DNA of 64,000 bases from assembly GCA_009782775.1 (NCBI GenBank), contig WRIL01000005.1, forward strand, positions 1 to 64,000, in the 5' to 3' direction. Shown here piece after piece: positions 1 to 8,846 of the stretch (its first letter is position 1; each line of letters starts with the position of its first letter). Under the pieces are notes generated by a model. That model was not told where the DNA came from, did no database searches, and was given only the letters and a program-made list of their open reading frames with translations. The position numbers and the translations under genes are program-made. This stretch comes from Desulfovibrionaceae bacterium. GTDB taxonomy: Bacteria; Desulfobacterota; Desulfovibrionia; Desulfovibrionales; Desulfovibrionaceae.

Positions 1-466
1 CATCATGCCCGAGGCCGAGGAGGCCGATGTGGAGATCCGGACGGAGGACTTGCGCATCGACGTCTATCGCTCTTCCGGGCCTGGAGGGCAGTCGGTGAAC
101 ACCACGGATTCGGCCGTGCGCATTACCCATCTGCCCACCGGCCTGGTGGTGGCCTGCCAGGATGAGAAATCCCAGCACAAGAACCGGGCTCAGGCCATGA
201 AGGTGTTGCGTTCCCGCCTGCTCCAGGCCGAACAGGATCGCCTTCAGGCCGAACACGCCGAAACCCGGCGCGCCCAGGTGGGCAGCGGCGACCGCTCCGA
301 ACGCATCCGCACTTACAATTTCCCGCAGAGCCGGGTGACCGACCACCGGGTGAACCTGACCCTGTACAAGCTGGATGCGGTGATGGAGGGGGATATCCAG
401 GAGATCATCGAGACCCTGGCCTCTTCCGCCCGGACCGAGGCCTTGAAGCGCCAGGCCGGGGAATGA
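1..466 (+). CDS. prfA: Peptide chain release factor 1, C-terminal part
   Basis: This is the 3' end of a class I release factor; the frame is open to the left window edge, so the N-terminus and the stop-codon-reading domain are missing. The fragment holds the peptidyl-tRNA hydrolysis motif GPGGQSVN and the following [13 protein letters not shown] block typical of RF1/RF2. RF1 rather than RF2 is inferred from the adjacent prmC-type gene, the usual prfA-prmC pairing, and because a full RF2 lies at 17.6-18.7 kb. It releases the finished peptide at UAA/UAG on the ribosome. The first ATG at 5 is only an internal codon. Confidence 0.93.
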   Translation, partial: IMPEAEEADVEIRTEDLRIDVYRSSGPGGQSVNTTDSAVRITHLPTGLVVACQDEKSQHKNRAQAMKVLRSRLLQAEQDRLQAEHAETRRAQVGSGDRSERIRTYNFPQSRVTDHRVNLTLYKLDAVMEGDIQEIIETLASSARTEALKRQAGE

Positions 467-485
467 CCCGCCGCGTCCTGTCCTC

Positions 486-2597
486 ATGCCCTCCAGCCTG
501 AGCCGGTTTTTGCGGGACGAACGCCTCTCCTTCCAAAACGCCGGAGTGGAATCTCCAGACCTTTCCGCTGAATTGCTGTTGGCTTCCTCCCTGGGGCTGG
601 ATCGCCCCGGCCTCCTACGTTTGGCCCTGCTGGAGCCGGATCATCCCCTGGAAGAAGCCGCCATGAAAAGATACGCCGCTCTCCGGGAAAGGCGTCTGGC
701 CGGTGAGCCAATGGCCTATATCCTGGGGGGCAAAGAGTTTTACGGACGGCTTTTCAGGGTGACCCCGGACGCCCTCATCCCCAGGCCGGAGACGGAACTC
801 CTGGTGGACGCGGCCCTGGAACATCTGGCCGGGCGGCCGCCTGGGCGCTTTGCCGACCTCGGAACCGGCTCCGGATGTATCGCGATCACCCTAGCCCTGG
901 AACTGGGGCCGGAATGGCGCGGGTTGGCCCTGGATTTTTCCGCCCCAGCCCTGCGCCTGGCCCTGGAAAACGCGCGCGCCCTAGGGGCCGCGAACCTTGC
1001 CTTCATCCTGGGTGATTATACCTGCCCGCCCTTGCGCCCGGCTTCTCTGGATCTCTTGGTCGCCAACCCACCGTATATCAGCGAAGGGGAATATGCCGCC
1101 CTGGATCACGGGGTGCGCGCCTTTGAGCCGGTCACGGCCCTGGTGGCCGGCCCGGAGGGCACGGAACAACTTTTGGGACTGCTGGCCCTGGGCGCGGAAG
1201 CTTTGCGGCCGGCGGGGCTCCTGCTCCTGGAACTGGGACAAAGCCAGGGGCAAAGCCTGCTGGAGGCCGCCTCCGCTCAGCCCGCCTGGAGCGAGAGCCG
1301 CATTCTGCGGGATCTCACCGGGCGGGATCGGTTGCTCCTGGCCCGGCGCGGACAATCAGAGTCCTTGCTTTTTAGCCGTTCCAAGGGCAGAATGACGGAC
1401 TTGGAGGTTTTGCCCGTGCTGGACGAAGAAGCTAAAGAATCCGCGCCGGATGTTTCCGGTCCCACCGCCGAGCCGGATCCGGTGGCCGTGGCGGATTTGG
1501 AGGCCTCGCCGGCGTTGCCGGATGTAGAGGACGCGCCACCGGAACAGGATGAAGGACACGCGCGGCTTTTGGAGGTGAGATTCCGCAGGAATGGCGGGGT
1601 GTACCTTTTCCGGGCCGACCGGGAGAAGGTTGCCGTGGGCGACAAGGTCATGGTGGAGACCGAGCAGGGGGCGAGTCTCGCGGAAGTGGTCAGCGTGCGC
1701 GCGGACAACGGGAAGGACCTGGAAATCCGGCCGATCAAGGGTCTGGCCGGGGATGAAGATTTGTCCTTGGCCGAGGAAAACCGGAACCTGGCCTCGGAGT
1801 CCCGTCTTTTCTGCCGGCAGCGCATCCGGGAGCGAAATCTGGATATGAAGCTGGTGGACGTGGAAGTATTTCATGATCGCAGCAAGATGATTTTTTACTT
1901 CACCGCCCCAGGCCGCGTGGATTTTCGGGATCTCGTCAAGGATTTGGTGCAGGAATACCATATCCGCATAGAGCTGCGCCAGATCGGCGTAAGGCACGAA
2001 GTCCAGATGATCGGCGCCTTGGGCAACTGCGGCATGGCCTGCTGTTGCCGCCGTTATTTGCGCCGTTTCGCCCCGGTGACCATCAAGATGGCCAAGGAGC
2101 AGAACCTCTTTCTCAACCCGGCCAAGCTCTCCGGCATTTGCGGACGTCTGCTCTGCTGCCTGGCCAATGAGCAGGAAAACTATGAAGATTTTCACCGGAA
2201 CAGCCCCAAGCTGGGTAAGAAGTACCAGACCGGCCAGGGGGTGATGAAAGTCATCCGGGCCAATCTTTTCCGTCAGAGCATTGTGGTCTTGACCGAGGTC
2301 GGGGAGGAGCGTGAATTTATGCTGGAGGCCTGGAGTCTGCTGAACCCCGTGCGTCTGGAAAGCAAGTCCGAACAGCAGCAGCCGCGCCCGCATGCCCGGA
2401 AGGGCGGCGGAGGAGCCGGGAGAACCAATTCGCGGTCCGCGCCGGAGAAGCTGACCGGCGGAAGGCCGGAGGCGGTGGAGACCTTGGCGGATCTACAGGA
2501 GCAGGAAAATGATCCGGACTTGTTCCCGGACGCGCCTCCCGAAGAAAAGCCGGATGGGTCCATCTTCGGGTTGCCGGGCAGGTACGCCAAAAAATAA
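486..2597 (+). CDS. prmC: PrmC-PSP1 fusion: release-factor glutamine methyltransferase joined to a PSP1/RicT-like domain
   Basis: One uninterrupted 703-residue frame holds two proteins that are normally separate. Residues 1-290 are PrmC (HemK), which methylates the GGQ glutamine of RF1/RF2: the SAM loop DLGTGSG begins at 124 and the catalytic NPPY is 194-197. PrmC normally ends near LLARRG, about residue 294. An acidic, proline-rich linker follows, then a PSP1 domain (about 360-600) with cysteine clusters at C515/C519-C521 and C552/C557-C558, as in RicT/YaaT proteins that bind iron-sulfur clusters. The tail is charged and low in complexity. An ATG at 1392 (residue 303) behind AAGGGCAG could start PSP1 separately. 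In related bacteria PSP1 usually sits just before metG, as here. Confidence 0.85.
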   Translation: MPSSLSRFLRDERLSFQNAGVESPDLSAELLLASSLGLDRPGLLRLALLEPDHPLEEAAMKRYAALRERRLAGEPMAYILGGKEFYGRLFRVTPDALIPRPETELLVDAALEHLAGRPPGRFADLGTGSGCIAITLALELGPEWRGLALDFSAPALRLALENARALGAANLAFILGDYTCPPLRPASLDLLVANPPYISEGEYAALDHGVRAFEPVTALVAGPEGTEQLLGLLALGAEALRPAGLLLLELGQSQGQSLLEAASAQPAWSESRILRDLTGRDRLLLARRGQSESLLFSRSKGRMTDLEVLPVLDEEAKESAPDVSGPTAEPDPVAVADLEASPALPDVEDAPPEQDEGHARLLEVRFRRNGGVYLFRADREKVAVGDKVMVETEQGASLAEVVSVRADNGKDLEIRPIKGLAGDEDLSLAEENRNLASESRLFCRQRIRERNLDMKLVDVEVFHDRSKMIFYFTAPGRVDFRDLVKDLVQEYHIRIELRQIGVRHEVQMIGALGNCGMACCCRRYLRRFAPVTIKMAKEQNLFLNPAKLSGICGRLLCCLANEQENYEDFHRNSPKLGKKYQTGQGVMKVIRANLFRQSIVVLTEVGEEREFMLEAWSLLNPVRLESKSEQQQPRPHARKGGGGAGRTNSRSAPEKLTGGRPEAVETLADLQEQENDPDLFPDAPPEEKPDGSIFGLPGRYAKK

Positions 2598-2609
2598 GCT
2601 GGGGACAGC

Positions 2610-4574
2610 ATGGACAAAAAGAAGACCTTCTTTATCAGCACGCCCATTTATTATGTCAATTCCCACCCGCACCTCGGCCATGCCTATACCAGCGTGGTGG
2701 CGGACGCGGCCGCGCGTTTCCGCCGCCTTATGGGGGAGGAGAGTTTTTTGCTCACCGGCACCGACGAACACGGCGAGAAGATCGTCCAGACCGCCGCCGG
2801 AGAAGGGGTGAGCCCCAGGGAACTGGCCGACCGTATGAGCGCGAAATTCCGCGCCTTGCTCCCCCGCATCGGGGTGGAACACAACCGTTTCATACGCACC
2901 ACCGATCCGGAACATCAAGCCGCGGTGCAGCGTTTTATGCAGAAGGTCTATGACAACGGCGACATTTATTTCGGCGAGTATGGAGGCCATTATTGTTACG
3001 GCTGTGAGCGTTTTTACACCGAAAAGGAGCTCGAAAACGGGCTTTGCCCCCAGCACCGGAGCGCGCCGACCTATATCAGCGAACGGAACTATTTTTTCCG
3101 CATGTCCAAGTACCAGGACTGGTTGAAGCAACATATCCTGGCTCACCCCGAATTCATCAGGCCGGAGCGCTATCGCAACGAAACCCTGGCCCTGCTGGAC
3201 TCCGGCGCCCTGGAGGATCTTTGCGTGAGCCGGCCCAAAAGCCGCCTGGACTGGGGTATTGAACTGCCCTTTGATAAAAATTTCGTCTGCTATGTCTGGT
3301 TCGATGCCCTGGTCAACTACATCAGCGCCCTTGGCTGGCCGGAGGGCAAGCCCTTCGCCGGGTACTGGCCGGAGGCCCGGCACCTCATCGCCAAGGATAT
3401 CCTTAAACCCCACGCCATCTTCTGGCCCACCATGCTCCGCGCCGCCGGCCTGGAACCTTTCCGTAGCCTGAACGTGCATGGCTATTGGCTGTCCCGCGAG
3501 ACCAAGATGTCCAAATCTTTGGGTAACGCGGTGGATCCCCTGGGAATGATCGAAGTCCACGGCCTGGATGTCTTCAGGTATTTCTTGCTGCGGGAAATGC
3601 GCTTCGGGAGTGATGCCGGCTTTTCCGAAGAGGCCCTGATCGCCCGCCGGAATTCCGATTTGGCCAATGATCTGGGCAACCTTTTTTCCAGGGTGCTGGC
3701 CATGGCTGCGAGGTACTGCGGCAGCCGCGTCCCGGCTCCGGCGGAATACGGGGCCGAGGAAATCCGCCTTCGGGAGTTGGCTTTGCGTAGTTTCACGATC
3801 TTTCAGGAGGAATTTGCGGGCTTCGGTTTTTCCGTGGCCCTGGAAGCTTTATGGGAACTGGTGCGCTCCCTGAACCAGCATGTGGACGCCTCCGCGCCCT
3901 GGAACCTTTTCAAGCAGGGTAAAACCGCCGAACTGGAGACCACGCTGTATATCCTGCTGGAGTGTCTGCGTAAAATCGCCCTGCATCTCTGGCCGGTGAT
4001 GCCTGCATCCGCCGGGCGCATGCTCGAGCAGTTGGGTTCTTCCCTGCCTCTGCCTTACGTCTTTCCCCACAGCCTGCGCGAGGAGCGGGAACTTTTCGGT
4101 TTGCTGAAGCCGGGAGCGATCCTGGCCCCGTCTTCCAACCTTTTTCCGCGCTTGGAAAGCCCTGACCGGGAAGGGCCTTTGCCGGCCAAGAGCAAGGGAA
4201 CTTCCGCGAAAAAGGTCCCGGTGACGCCGGAAGCGCGGGAACTGCCGGGGCAGGCGGAGTATAGCGACTTTCAGAAACTGGATTTGCGGGTGGGCTGTAT
4301 CCTGGAAGCCGAGAAACACCCGGAGGCGGACAAGCTGCTGATCTGCAAGGTGGATTTGGGTGAGGAGGAAGCGCGCGTCATCGTCAGCGGGCTGGCGGAA
4401 TTTTATAAACCCGGAGATTTGGCGGGCCGCCGGGTCATCGTGGTGGCCAATCTGGCCCCGCGCAAACTGCGCGGGGTATCTTCCCAGGGCATGATCCTCA
4501 CCGCCGAAACGGGGAAGACCCTCGCCCTACTGGCCCCGGACGGCCCCTTGCCCCCCGGCGCAAAAGTTTCCTGA
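2610..4574 (+). CDS. metG: Methionyl-tRNA synthetase
   Basis: Charges tRNA-Met with methionine in the cytoplasm. The 654-aa protein has the class I signature HLGH (21-24) and KMSKS (299-303). The zinc knuckle in the connective peptide is C129/C132 with C146 and H149, so the last ligand appears to be histidine rather than the usual cysteine. After an anticodon-binding alpha domain, residues from about 548 form an OB-fold tRNA-binding domain (SDFQKLDLRVG) seen in long MetG forms. It starts 12 nt after the PrmC-PSP1 stop, behind GGGGACAGC, and ends in TGATG shared with the next gene, so the four genes are probably one operon. Confidence 0.97.
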   Translation: MDKKKTFFISTPIYYVNSHPHLGHAYTSVVADAAARFRRLMGEESFLLTGTDEHGEKIVQTAAGEGVSPRELADRMSAKFRALLPRIGVEHNRFIRTTDPEHQAAVQRFMQKVYDNGDIYFGEYGGHYCYGCERFYTEKELENGLCPQHRSAPTYISERNYFFRMSKYQDWLKQHILAHPEFIRPERYRNETLALLDSGALEDLCVSRPKSRLDWGIELPFDKNFVCYVWFDALVNYISALGWPEGKPFAGYWPEARHLIAKDILKPHAIFWPTMLRAAGLEPFRSLNVHGYWLSRETKMSKSLGNAVDPLGMIEVHGLDVFRYFLLREMRFGSDAGFSEEALIARRNSDLANDLGNLFSRVLAMAARYCGSRVPAPAEYGAEEIRLRELALRSFTIFQEEFAGFGFSVALEALWELVRSLNQHVDASAPWNLFKQGKTAELETTLYILLECLRKIALHLWPVMPASAGRMLEQLGSSLPLPYVFPHSLREERELFGLLKPGAILAPSSNLFPRLESPDREGPLPAKSKGTSAKKVPVTPEARELPGQAEYSDFQKLDLRVGCILEAEKHPEADKLLICKVDLGEEEARVIVSGLAEFYKPGDLAGRRVIVVANLAPRKLRGVSSQGMILTAETGKTLALLAPDGPLPPGAKVS

Positions 4575-5392
4575 TGCCGAAAATACGCGCGGATCTCTTG
4601 GTTTTGGCCCGAAATCTGGCCCAAAGCCGGGATGAGGCCGCCCGCCTGATCCTGGCCGGGGAGATCTTTCTGTCTCCGGCGAGTCCGGCTGCCCCTCCAT
4701 CCAGGGTGAACAAAGCCGGGGATTTGCTGCCGGAGGAGGCCGTGATTTTCCGCCGGGCCGCCGGGCGATATGTGGGGAGGGGGGGCTATAAGCTGCTCGG
4801 CGCCCTGGAGCATTTCGGCATTGAAACGCACGGCTTGGTCGCCCTGGACGCCGGGGCTTCAACCGGCGGCTTCACCGACTGTTTGCTGCAACGCGGGGCA
4901 GCCAAGGTCTATGCCGCGGACGCGGGCAAGGGCCTGTTGCACGAGAAATTGCGCCGGGACAGCCGGGTCATCCCCCTGGAGGGCGTGAATCTGCGCCTGG
5001 CCAGGCCGGATCTGCTTCCTGAACTTGTGGATTTGATCACCGCCGACCTTTCCTTCATTTCCCTCAAGGCGGTACTCCCGTCTCTGCGGCCTTTGCTGAA
5101 ACCCGGTGGGGGCATCCTGGCCCTGATCAAACCCCAGTTCGAAGCGGCCAAGGGGGTGACGGTGCGCGGGGTGCTGCGGGACGAGGCCCTGTGCCGGCGG
5201 GTGCTGGAAGACCTGGAGGCCTTTGCCGGTGAACGCCTGGGACTGCGCCCGCGTGGGGTAATTCCCGCGACCGTCAAGGGGGCCAAGGGCAACCAAGAAT
5301 ACTTGGCCTGGTGGGAGGACGCGGTCGGAGCCGCGTTCAGGGAAGTCTCCGTTTTACCCGCAGGCGGCCCGGGCGCGGGTCAGCCCGCTTAA
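4574..5392 (+). CDS. tlyA: TlyA-family rRNA 2'-O-methyltransferase (S4 plus FtsJ-like domains)
   Basis: A 272-aa protein with an N-terminal S4 RNA-binding domain (about 1-60) and a Rossmann methyltransferase domain containing LDAGASTGGFTD and the TADLSFIS strand. TlyA proteins 2'-O-methylate cytidines of 16S and/or 23S rRNA; which site is used here cannot be told. Some members are annotated as haemolysins, which is probably misleading. It starts in a TGATG overlap with metG. Its last 39 nt overlap the 3' end of the convergent aminotransferase gene. Confidence 0.9.
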   Translation: MPKIRADLLVLARNLAQSRDEAARLILAGEIFLSPASPAAPPSRVNKAGDLLPEEAVIFRRAAGRYVGRGGYKLLGALEHFGIETHGLVALDAGASTGGFTDCLLQRGAAKVYAADAGKGLLHEKLRRDSRVIPLEGVNLRLARPDLLPELVDLITADLSFISLKAVLPSLRPLLKPGGGILALIKPQFEAAKGVTVRGVLRDEALCRRVLEDLEAFAGERLGLRPRGVIPATVKGAKGNQEYLAWWEDAVGAAFREVSVLPAGGPGAGQPA

Positions 5393-6544
5393 AGCCCTGC
5401 GGATTTCCGCTTCACCCACGCAAAAGGCCAGGCGGAAAAAGCCTGGCATGCCGAAGCCTGAACCGGGCACGGCCAGAACCAGTTCTTCGGCCAGCCTGCG
5501 GACGAATTCCTTGTCGTCGCCGCCTGGGGCCTTGGGGAAAAAGTAAAAAGCCCCGCGCGGCTTCAGGAATTCATATCCGGCCTCGGTGAGCGTTTCGGCC
5601 ATGGCCTTGCGCCGCTCGGCGTAAATTTGCAGGTCCACCTGTTTGCCCAGGGCGTGCTTGAGCAGGTATTGCCCGACTATGGGCGGGTTGACAAAGCCCA
5701 GGGTGCGGTTGGCCAGGATCGCGCCCGCGCGCAGCTTGGCCTTGTCCGGCATGTTTGGGGGCAGGGCCAGGTAGCCGACGCGCTCTCCGGGCAGGGACAT
5801 GTTCTTGGAGAAAGAGCCCAGGACCACGGAGTATTCGTACAGGGGCAGCACCGGGGGAACCACGGCTCCGTCATAGGCCAGAAAGCGATAGGGTTCGTCG
5901 GAGATCAGAAAAACGGGCCGCCCGTGTTCCCGGCTCTTGCGGCGCAGTATCTCGGCCAGACCGGCCAGTTCTTCGCGGGAATAAATCTGCCCGGTGGGAT
6001 TGTTGGGAGAATTGATGATTACCCCCCTGGTTTTGGGGCTGACCGCCTTTTCCATGGCCGGCAGATCCAGGCCGAAGTCCTCGCGCCGCGCCGGAACCGG
6101 CTTCAGCGTGCCGCCGTGGTTATCCACATAGGCGCCGTACTCCACAAAAAAGGGGGCCACGCAGATAACTTCGTCCCCGGGGTTGAGCACGGCCCGCAGG
6201 AATGCGTTCATGCAGCCGGCCGCCCCGCAGCCGAGCATGAGATCCCCGGCTTCCAGGGGGACCTCCTGCTCCGCGCTCAGGTAAACGGCCAGTTTCTGCA
6301 AGGCCCAGTCGAAGCCGCAGTTGGGCATGTAACCGAAGGCAAAAGGTTCCCCGGCCCTGTCCATGAGCTCCCGCAGTCCGTCCTTGACTTCCGGGGGTGG
6401 CGGCAGATCCGGGTTCCCCAGGCTGAAGTCGCATACCTTGTCCGCGCCGTGTTTTTTTTTCAATTCTATGCCGGCTTCAAACATCCGGCGAATCCAGGAG
6501 GAGTTTTCCAGAAGTCCGTCAAACTTTTCCGACAGCACGCTCAT
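5354..6544 (-). CDS. PLP-dependent class I aminotransferase (AspAT fold)
   Basis: A 396-aa fold-type I aminotransferase. Visible residues are the NNPTG cofactor loop (N181), DEP(Y) with D216, the Schiff-base lysine K247 in SFSKNMSLPGERVGY, and a C-terminal substrate-binding arginine in FFRLAFCVG. It transfers an amino group between an amino acid and a 2-oxo acid; aspartate or an aromatic acid are likely, but the substrate is not readable from the sequence. The 3' end overlaps tlyA by 39 nt on the opposite strand, so the two transcripts are complementary at their ends. Confidence 0.88.
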   Translation of the reverse strand: MSVLSEKFDGLLENSSWIRRMFEAGIELKKKHGADKVCDFSLGNPDLPPPPEVKDGLRELMDRAGEPFAFGYMPNCGFDWALQKLAVYLSAEQEVPLEAGDLMLGCGAAGCMNAFLRAVLNPGDEVICVAPFFVEYGAYVDNHGGTLKPVPARREDFGLDLPAMEKAVSPKTRGVIINSPNNPTGQIYSREELAGLAEILRRKSREHGRPVFLISDEPYRFLAYDGAVVPPVLPLYEYSVVLGSFSKNMSLPGERVGYLALPPNMPDKAKLRAGAILANRTLGFVNPPIVGQYLLKHALGKQVDLQIYAERRKAMAETLTEAGYEFLKPRGAFYFFPKAPGGDDKEFVRRLAEELVLAVPGSGFGMPGFFRLAFCVGEAEIRRALSGLTRARAACG

Positions 6545-6561
6545 CGTTTTGCTCCTTGCGT

Positions 6562-6987
6562 TTATGCGATTTCAAAGTTGCTGGAACCGAAGTTCGCGTA
6601 ATAGCGCCCGGACTTGGCCGTGAACTTAAGGACGCAGTAATCCGGGTCAGTGACTCCCCTCTGGTAATACATGGTGTCGCCTTCCCGCCAGATCATCTCC
6701 TTGCTTCCGGCGTCCTCCAGCACTTCCATGCGGCCTTTCAACATGACTCCCCGGAAAAATTTTTTATCGAAAAAATATATGCAGGCGCGGGGGTCGGCCC
6801 GGTACTGCGCCACGCGCATGGACGAGGTATTGGTGGTGAACCAGAAGTTTTTTATGCCTTCGCGTTTTCTTGGCGGCAACATGGCCTTGGTGTTGGGGAA
6901 ACCGTCTTCGTCCACGGAGCCGATCAGGGAGACGCTCTGGCGATCGATGAGTTCTCCAATGGTTTGCTCAGGGTCTTTCAAGGTCAT
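6562..6987 (-). CDS. Pyridoxamine 5'-phosphate oxidase-like (split-barrel flavin-binding) protein
   Basis: A 141-aa protein of the PNPOx-like split beta-barrel family (DEDGFPNTKAML, then a YRADPRACIYFF strand), close to general-stress-protein-26 types that bind FMN, F420 or haem. Its reaction is unknown. The frame is open up to 7044, but the ATG at 6987 is chosen because AAGGAGG lies four bases before it. It lies between argD-like (19 nt upstream) and the aminotransferase (17 nt downstream) on the same strand, so it is probably co-transcribed with both. Confidence 0.8.
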   Translation of the reverse strand: MTLKDPEQTIGELIDRQSVSLIGSVDEDGFPNTKAMLPPRKREGIKNFWFTTNTSSMRVAQYRADPRACIYFFDKKFFRGVMLKGRMEVLEDAGSKEMIWREGDTMYYQRGVTDPDYCVLKFTAKSGRYYANFGSSNFEIA

Positions 6988-7006
6988 GCCGCCTCCTTGG
7001 CGAGTC

Positions 7007-8200
7007 TTATTTGCCGCCCAGACATTCTTCCAGGGCAACGGCAAAGGCCTCCAGATCCGCCTCCGGGATGTTCAGGGCCGGAAGCAGGCGCAACACCCGC
7101 TCTTGGGTGAGGTTGAGGATAAAGCCTTTGCGCAGCAGCTCTTCCCAGACTTCCCTTCCCGGCTCGGCCAGCTCAATTCCCAGAAAGAGCCCTAGGCCGC
7201 GCACTTCACGGATCTTGCCGGGGCGGCGGGCGGAGGTGGCCGCGAAGCGCTCTTTGGCCCAGCTTCCCAAACTGGCGGCCCGCTCCGGCAGACGGTCCCG
7301 TTCCATGATTTCCAGGGTGGCCAGGGCCGCGGCCGAGCAGAGGGCCCCCCCGCCGAAGGTGGTGGCATGGCTTCCGAAATCAAAGCCCTTAGCGGCTTCC
7401 TCGGTGCAGAGCATGGCTCCCATGGGCAGTCCGTTGGCCAGGGCCTTCGCGCTGGTGACGATATCCGGGGTGATGCCGTAATGTTGGAAGCCCCACCAGC
7501 GCCCGCTGCGTCCGAGCCCGGCCTGCACTTCATCGGCAATTAGGAGCAGGCCATGTTCCTGGCAGAGGGCTGCTATGGCCCGCAGGTAATCTCTGTCCAG
7601 AATCCGCACTCCGCCTTCGCCCTGGACCACTTCCAGCATGATGGCGGCGCTTTCCGGGCGCAAGGCGTCCTTGAGAGCGGCTAGATTCCCGGCCTCCACC
7701 TGGCGGAATCCCTGCGGGAAAGGGGCGAAGCCGTCCTGCAGGCGGGCCTGGCCGGTGGCGGCTAGGGCGGCCAGGGTGCGTCCGTGGAAGCAACTGGTCA
7801 GGGTAATGATTTCATAGCGCTCCTGCCCGCGGATCTTGCGCTGGTAGCGCCGGGCCAGCTTGATGGCCGCCTCGTTGGCCTCTGCCCCGGAATTGCAGAA
7901 AAAGGCCTTGGAGCAATGCAGGGTGGAGAGGATCTTCTCGGCGAGAAGGATTTGTTCCTCCTGGTAAAAAAGATTGCTCACATGTACGAGCTTTTCCATC
8001 TGGCGTGACACGGCCGCGTTTATTTCCGGGTGGCAATGCCCCACTCCGGTCACCGCGATGCCAGCCAGGAGGTCCACGTATTCTCGGCCGTCAAAATCCC
8101 AAATCCTGCTGCCCTTGGCCGAACGCACCCCCATCGGATAGCGGGCGTAGGTACGGCACAGGACTTGCTCCGTCCGGCTTTGCAGTTCCGCAAGGCTCAT
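7007..8200 (-). CDS. argD: Acetylornithine/succinyldiaminopimelate-type aminotransferase
   Basis: A 397-aa class III PLP aminotransferase. It shows the SGAEANE cofactor loop (104-110), the F-H-G-R-T segment at 138-142, D223-EVQ, and the PLP lysine K252 in SAKALANGLPMG. Family members convert N-acetylglutamate semialdehyde to N-acetylornithine for arginine synthesis, and some also serve lysine synthesis. No arg genes are adjacent, so the role rests on similarity alone. It starts with ATG 16 nt after the dut stop and ends 19 nt before the PNPOx-like start. Confidence 0.88.
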   Translation of the reverse strand: MSLAELQSRTEQVLCRTYARYPMGVRSAKGSRIWDFDGREYVDLLAGIAVTGVGHCHPEINAAVSRQMEKLVHVSNLFYQEEQILLAEKILSTLHCSKAFFCNSGAEANEAAIKLARRYQRKIRGQERYEIITLTSCFHGRTLAALAATGQARLQDGFAPFPQGFRQVEAGNLAALKDALRPESAAIMLEVVQGEGGVRILDRDYLRAIAALCQEHGLLLIADEVQAGLGRSGRWWGFQHYGITPDIVTSAKALANGLPMGAMLCTEEAAKGFDFGSHATTFGGGALCSAAALATLEIMERDRLPERAASLGSWAKERFAATSARRPGKIREVRGLGLFLGIELAEPGREVWEELLRKGFILNLTQERVLRLLPALNIPEADLEAFAVALEECLGGK

Positions 8201-8216
8201 ATCCTAATTCTCCGAG

Positions 8217-8696
8217 TTAGATGGTTCCTGTATGTCCGAAGCCGCCCGCGCCGCGGGCGGTGTGCCCCAGTTCTTCCGCAGGTTCGAACAGGGCCTGGCG
8301 AAAGGGCTGAAAGATCAACTGGGCTATGCGCTGTCCCGGATTAACCCGTTGCGCGGTCCGGCTGGTATTCAGCAGGGGCACGCTGATTTCCCCACGGTAA
8401 TCCGGGTCGATCACCCCCACCCCCTGGGCCACGGTCAGGCCGTTGACCCCGCCCAGGCCGCTGCGTGCGTAAACAAATCCGGCCACCCCCGGTTCCAGGA
8501 TTTCAATGGCCAGACCTGTGGGAACAAGGAGTCTTTCCCCAGGGGGGATGTCTTTTTCGTTTTCCAGGTCCGCGGCCAGGTCAAAACCGGCCGCCTCCGC
8601 CGTACCGCGCCGGGGGCCGTCCAGTCTGTACAGGCTGGCGGCCGCGCGGAAAAATTTCACCCGTACCCGGATCCGCCCTTGATCCTCCATCCGCAT
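8217..8696 (-). CDS. dut: dUTP diphosphatase (dUTPase)
   Basis: Hydrolyses dUTP to dUMP and pyrophosphate, keeping uracil out of DNA and feeding dTMP synthesis. The 159-aa protein carries the trimeric-dUTPase motifs in order: AAGFDLAA, YARSGLG, GVIDPDYRGE (the uracil-binding hairpin) and a C-terminal GAGGFGHTGT lid. It is the first gene of the minus-strand group and is preceded by AAGGATATTT before the ATG. It diverges from glgP across 150 nt. Confidence 0.95.
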   Translation of the reverse strand: MRMEDQGRIRVRVKFFRAAASLYRLDGPRRGTAEAAGFDLAADLENEKDIPPGERLLVPTGLAIEILEPGVAGFVYARSGLGGVNGLTVAQGVGVIDPDYRGEISVPLLNTSRTAQRVNPGQRIAQLIFQPFRQALFEPAEELGHTARGAGGFGHTGTI

Positions 8697-8779
8697 AAAT
8701 ATCCTTGCCCCCGAAACAAAATACAGGTATTAATACGCTTCCAGCGGTTTTTATCCCAAGCCGGCAGCCAAGTCAAAGC

Positions 8780-8809
8780 TTGCTGACGGCATTTAGGTGA
8801 GAGTATACC
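8780..8809 (+). promoter_or_regulatory. Candidate sigma-70 promoter for glgP
   Basis: TTGCTG at 8780-8785 and TATACC at 8804-8809 are separated by 18 nt, with the glgP ATG 37 nt further on behind AGGGAGG. The match is moderate. Confidence 0.35.
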
Positions 8810-8846
8810 CCGAATTGCCCGCGTAAATAGAAAAGGGAGGCCTGCA

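Noticed and set aside
1392-2597. PSP1 as a separate gene starting at 1392
   Set aside because: It remains possible as an internal start, but no stop separates it from PrmC, so the single fused frame is reported.
5627-6601. 324-codon plus-strand frame opposite the aminotransferase
   Set aside because: The minus strand encodes an intact PLP enzyme with all catalytic residues; the plus-strand product is low-complexity and unfamiliar.
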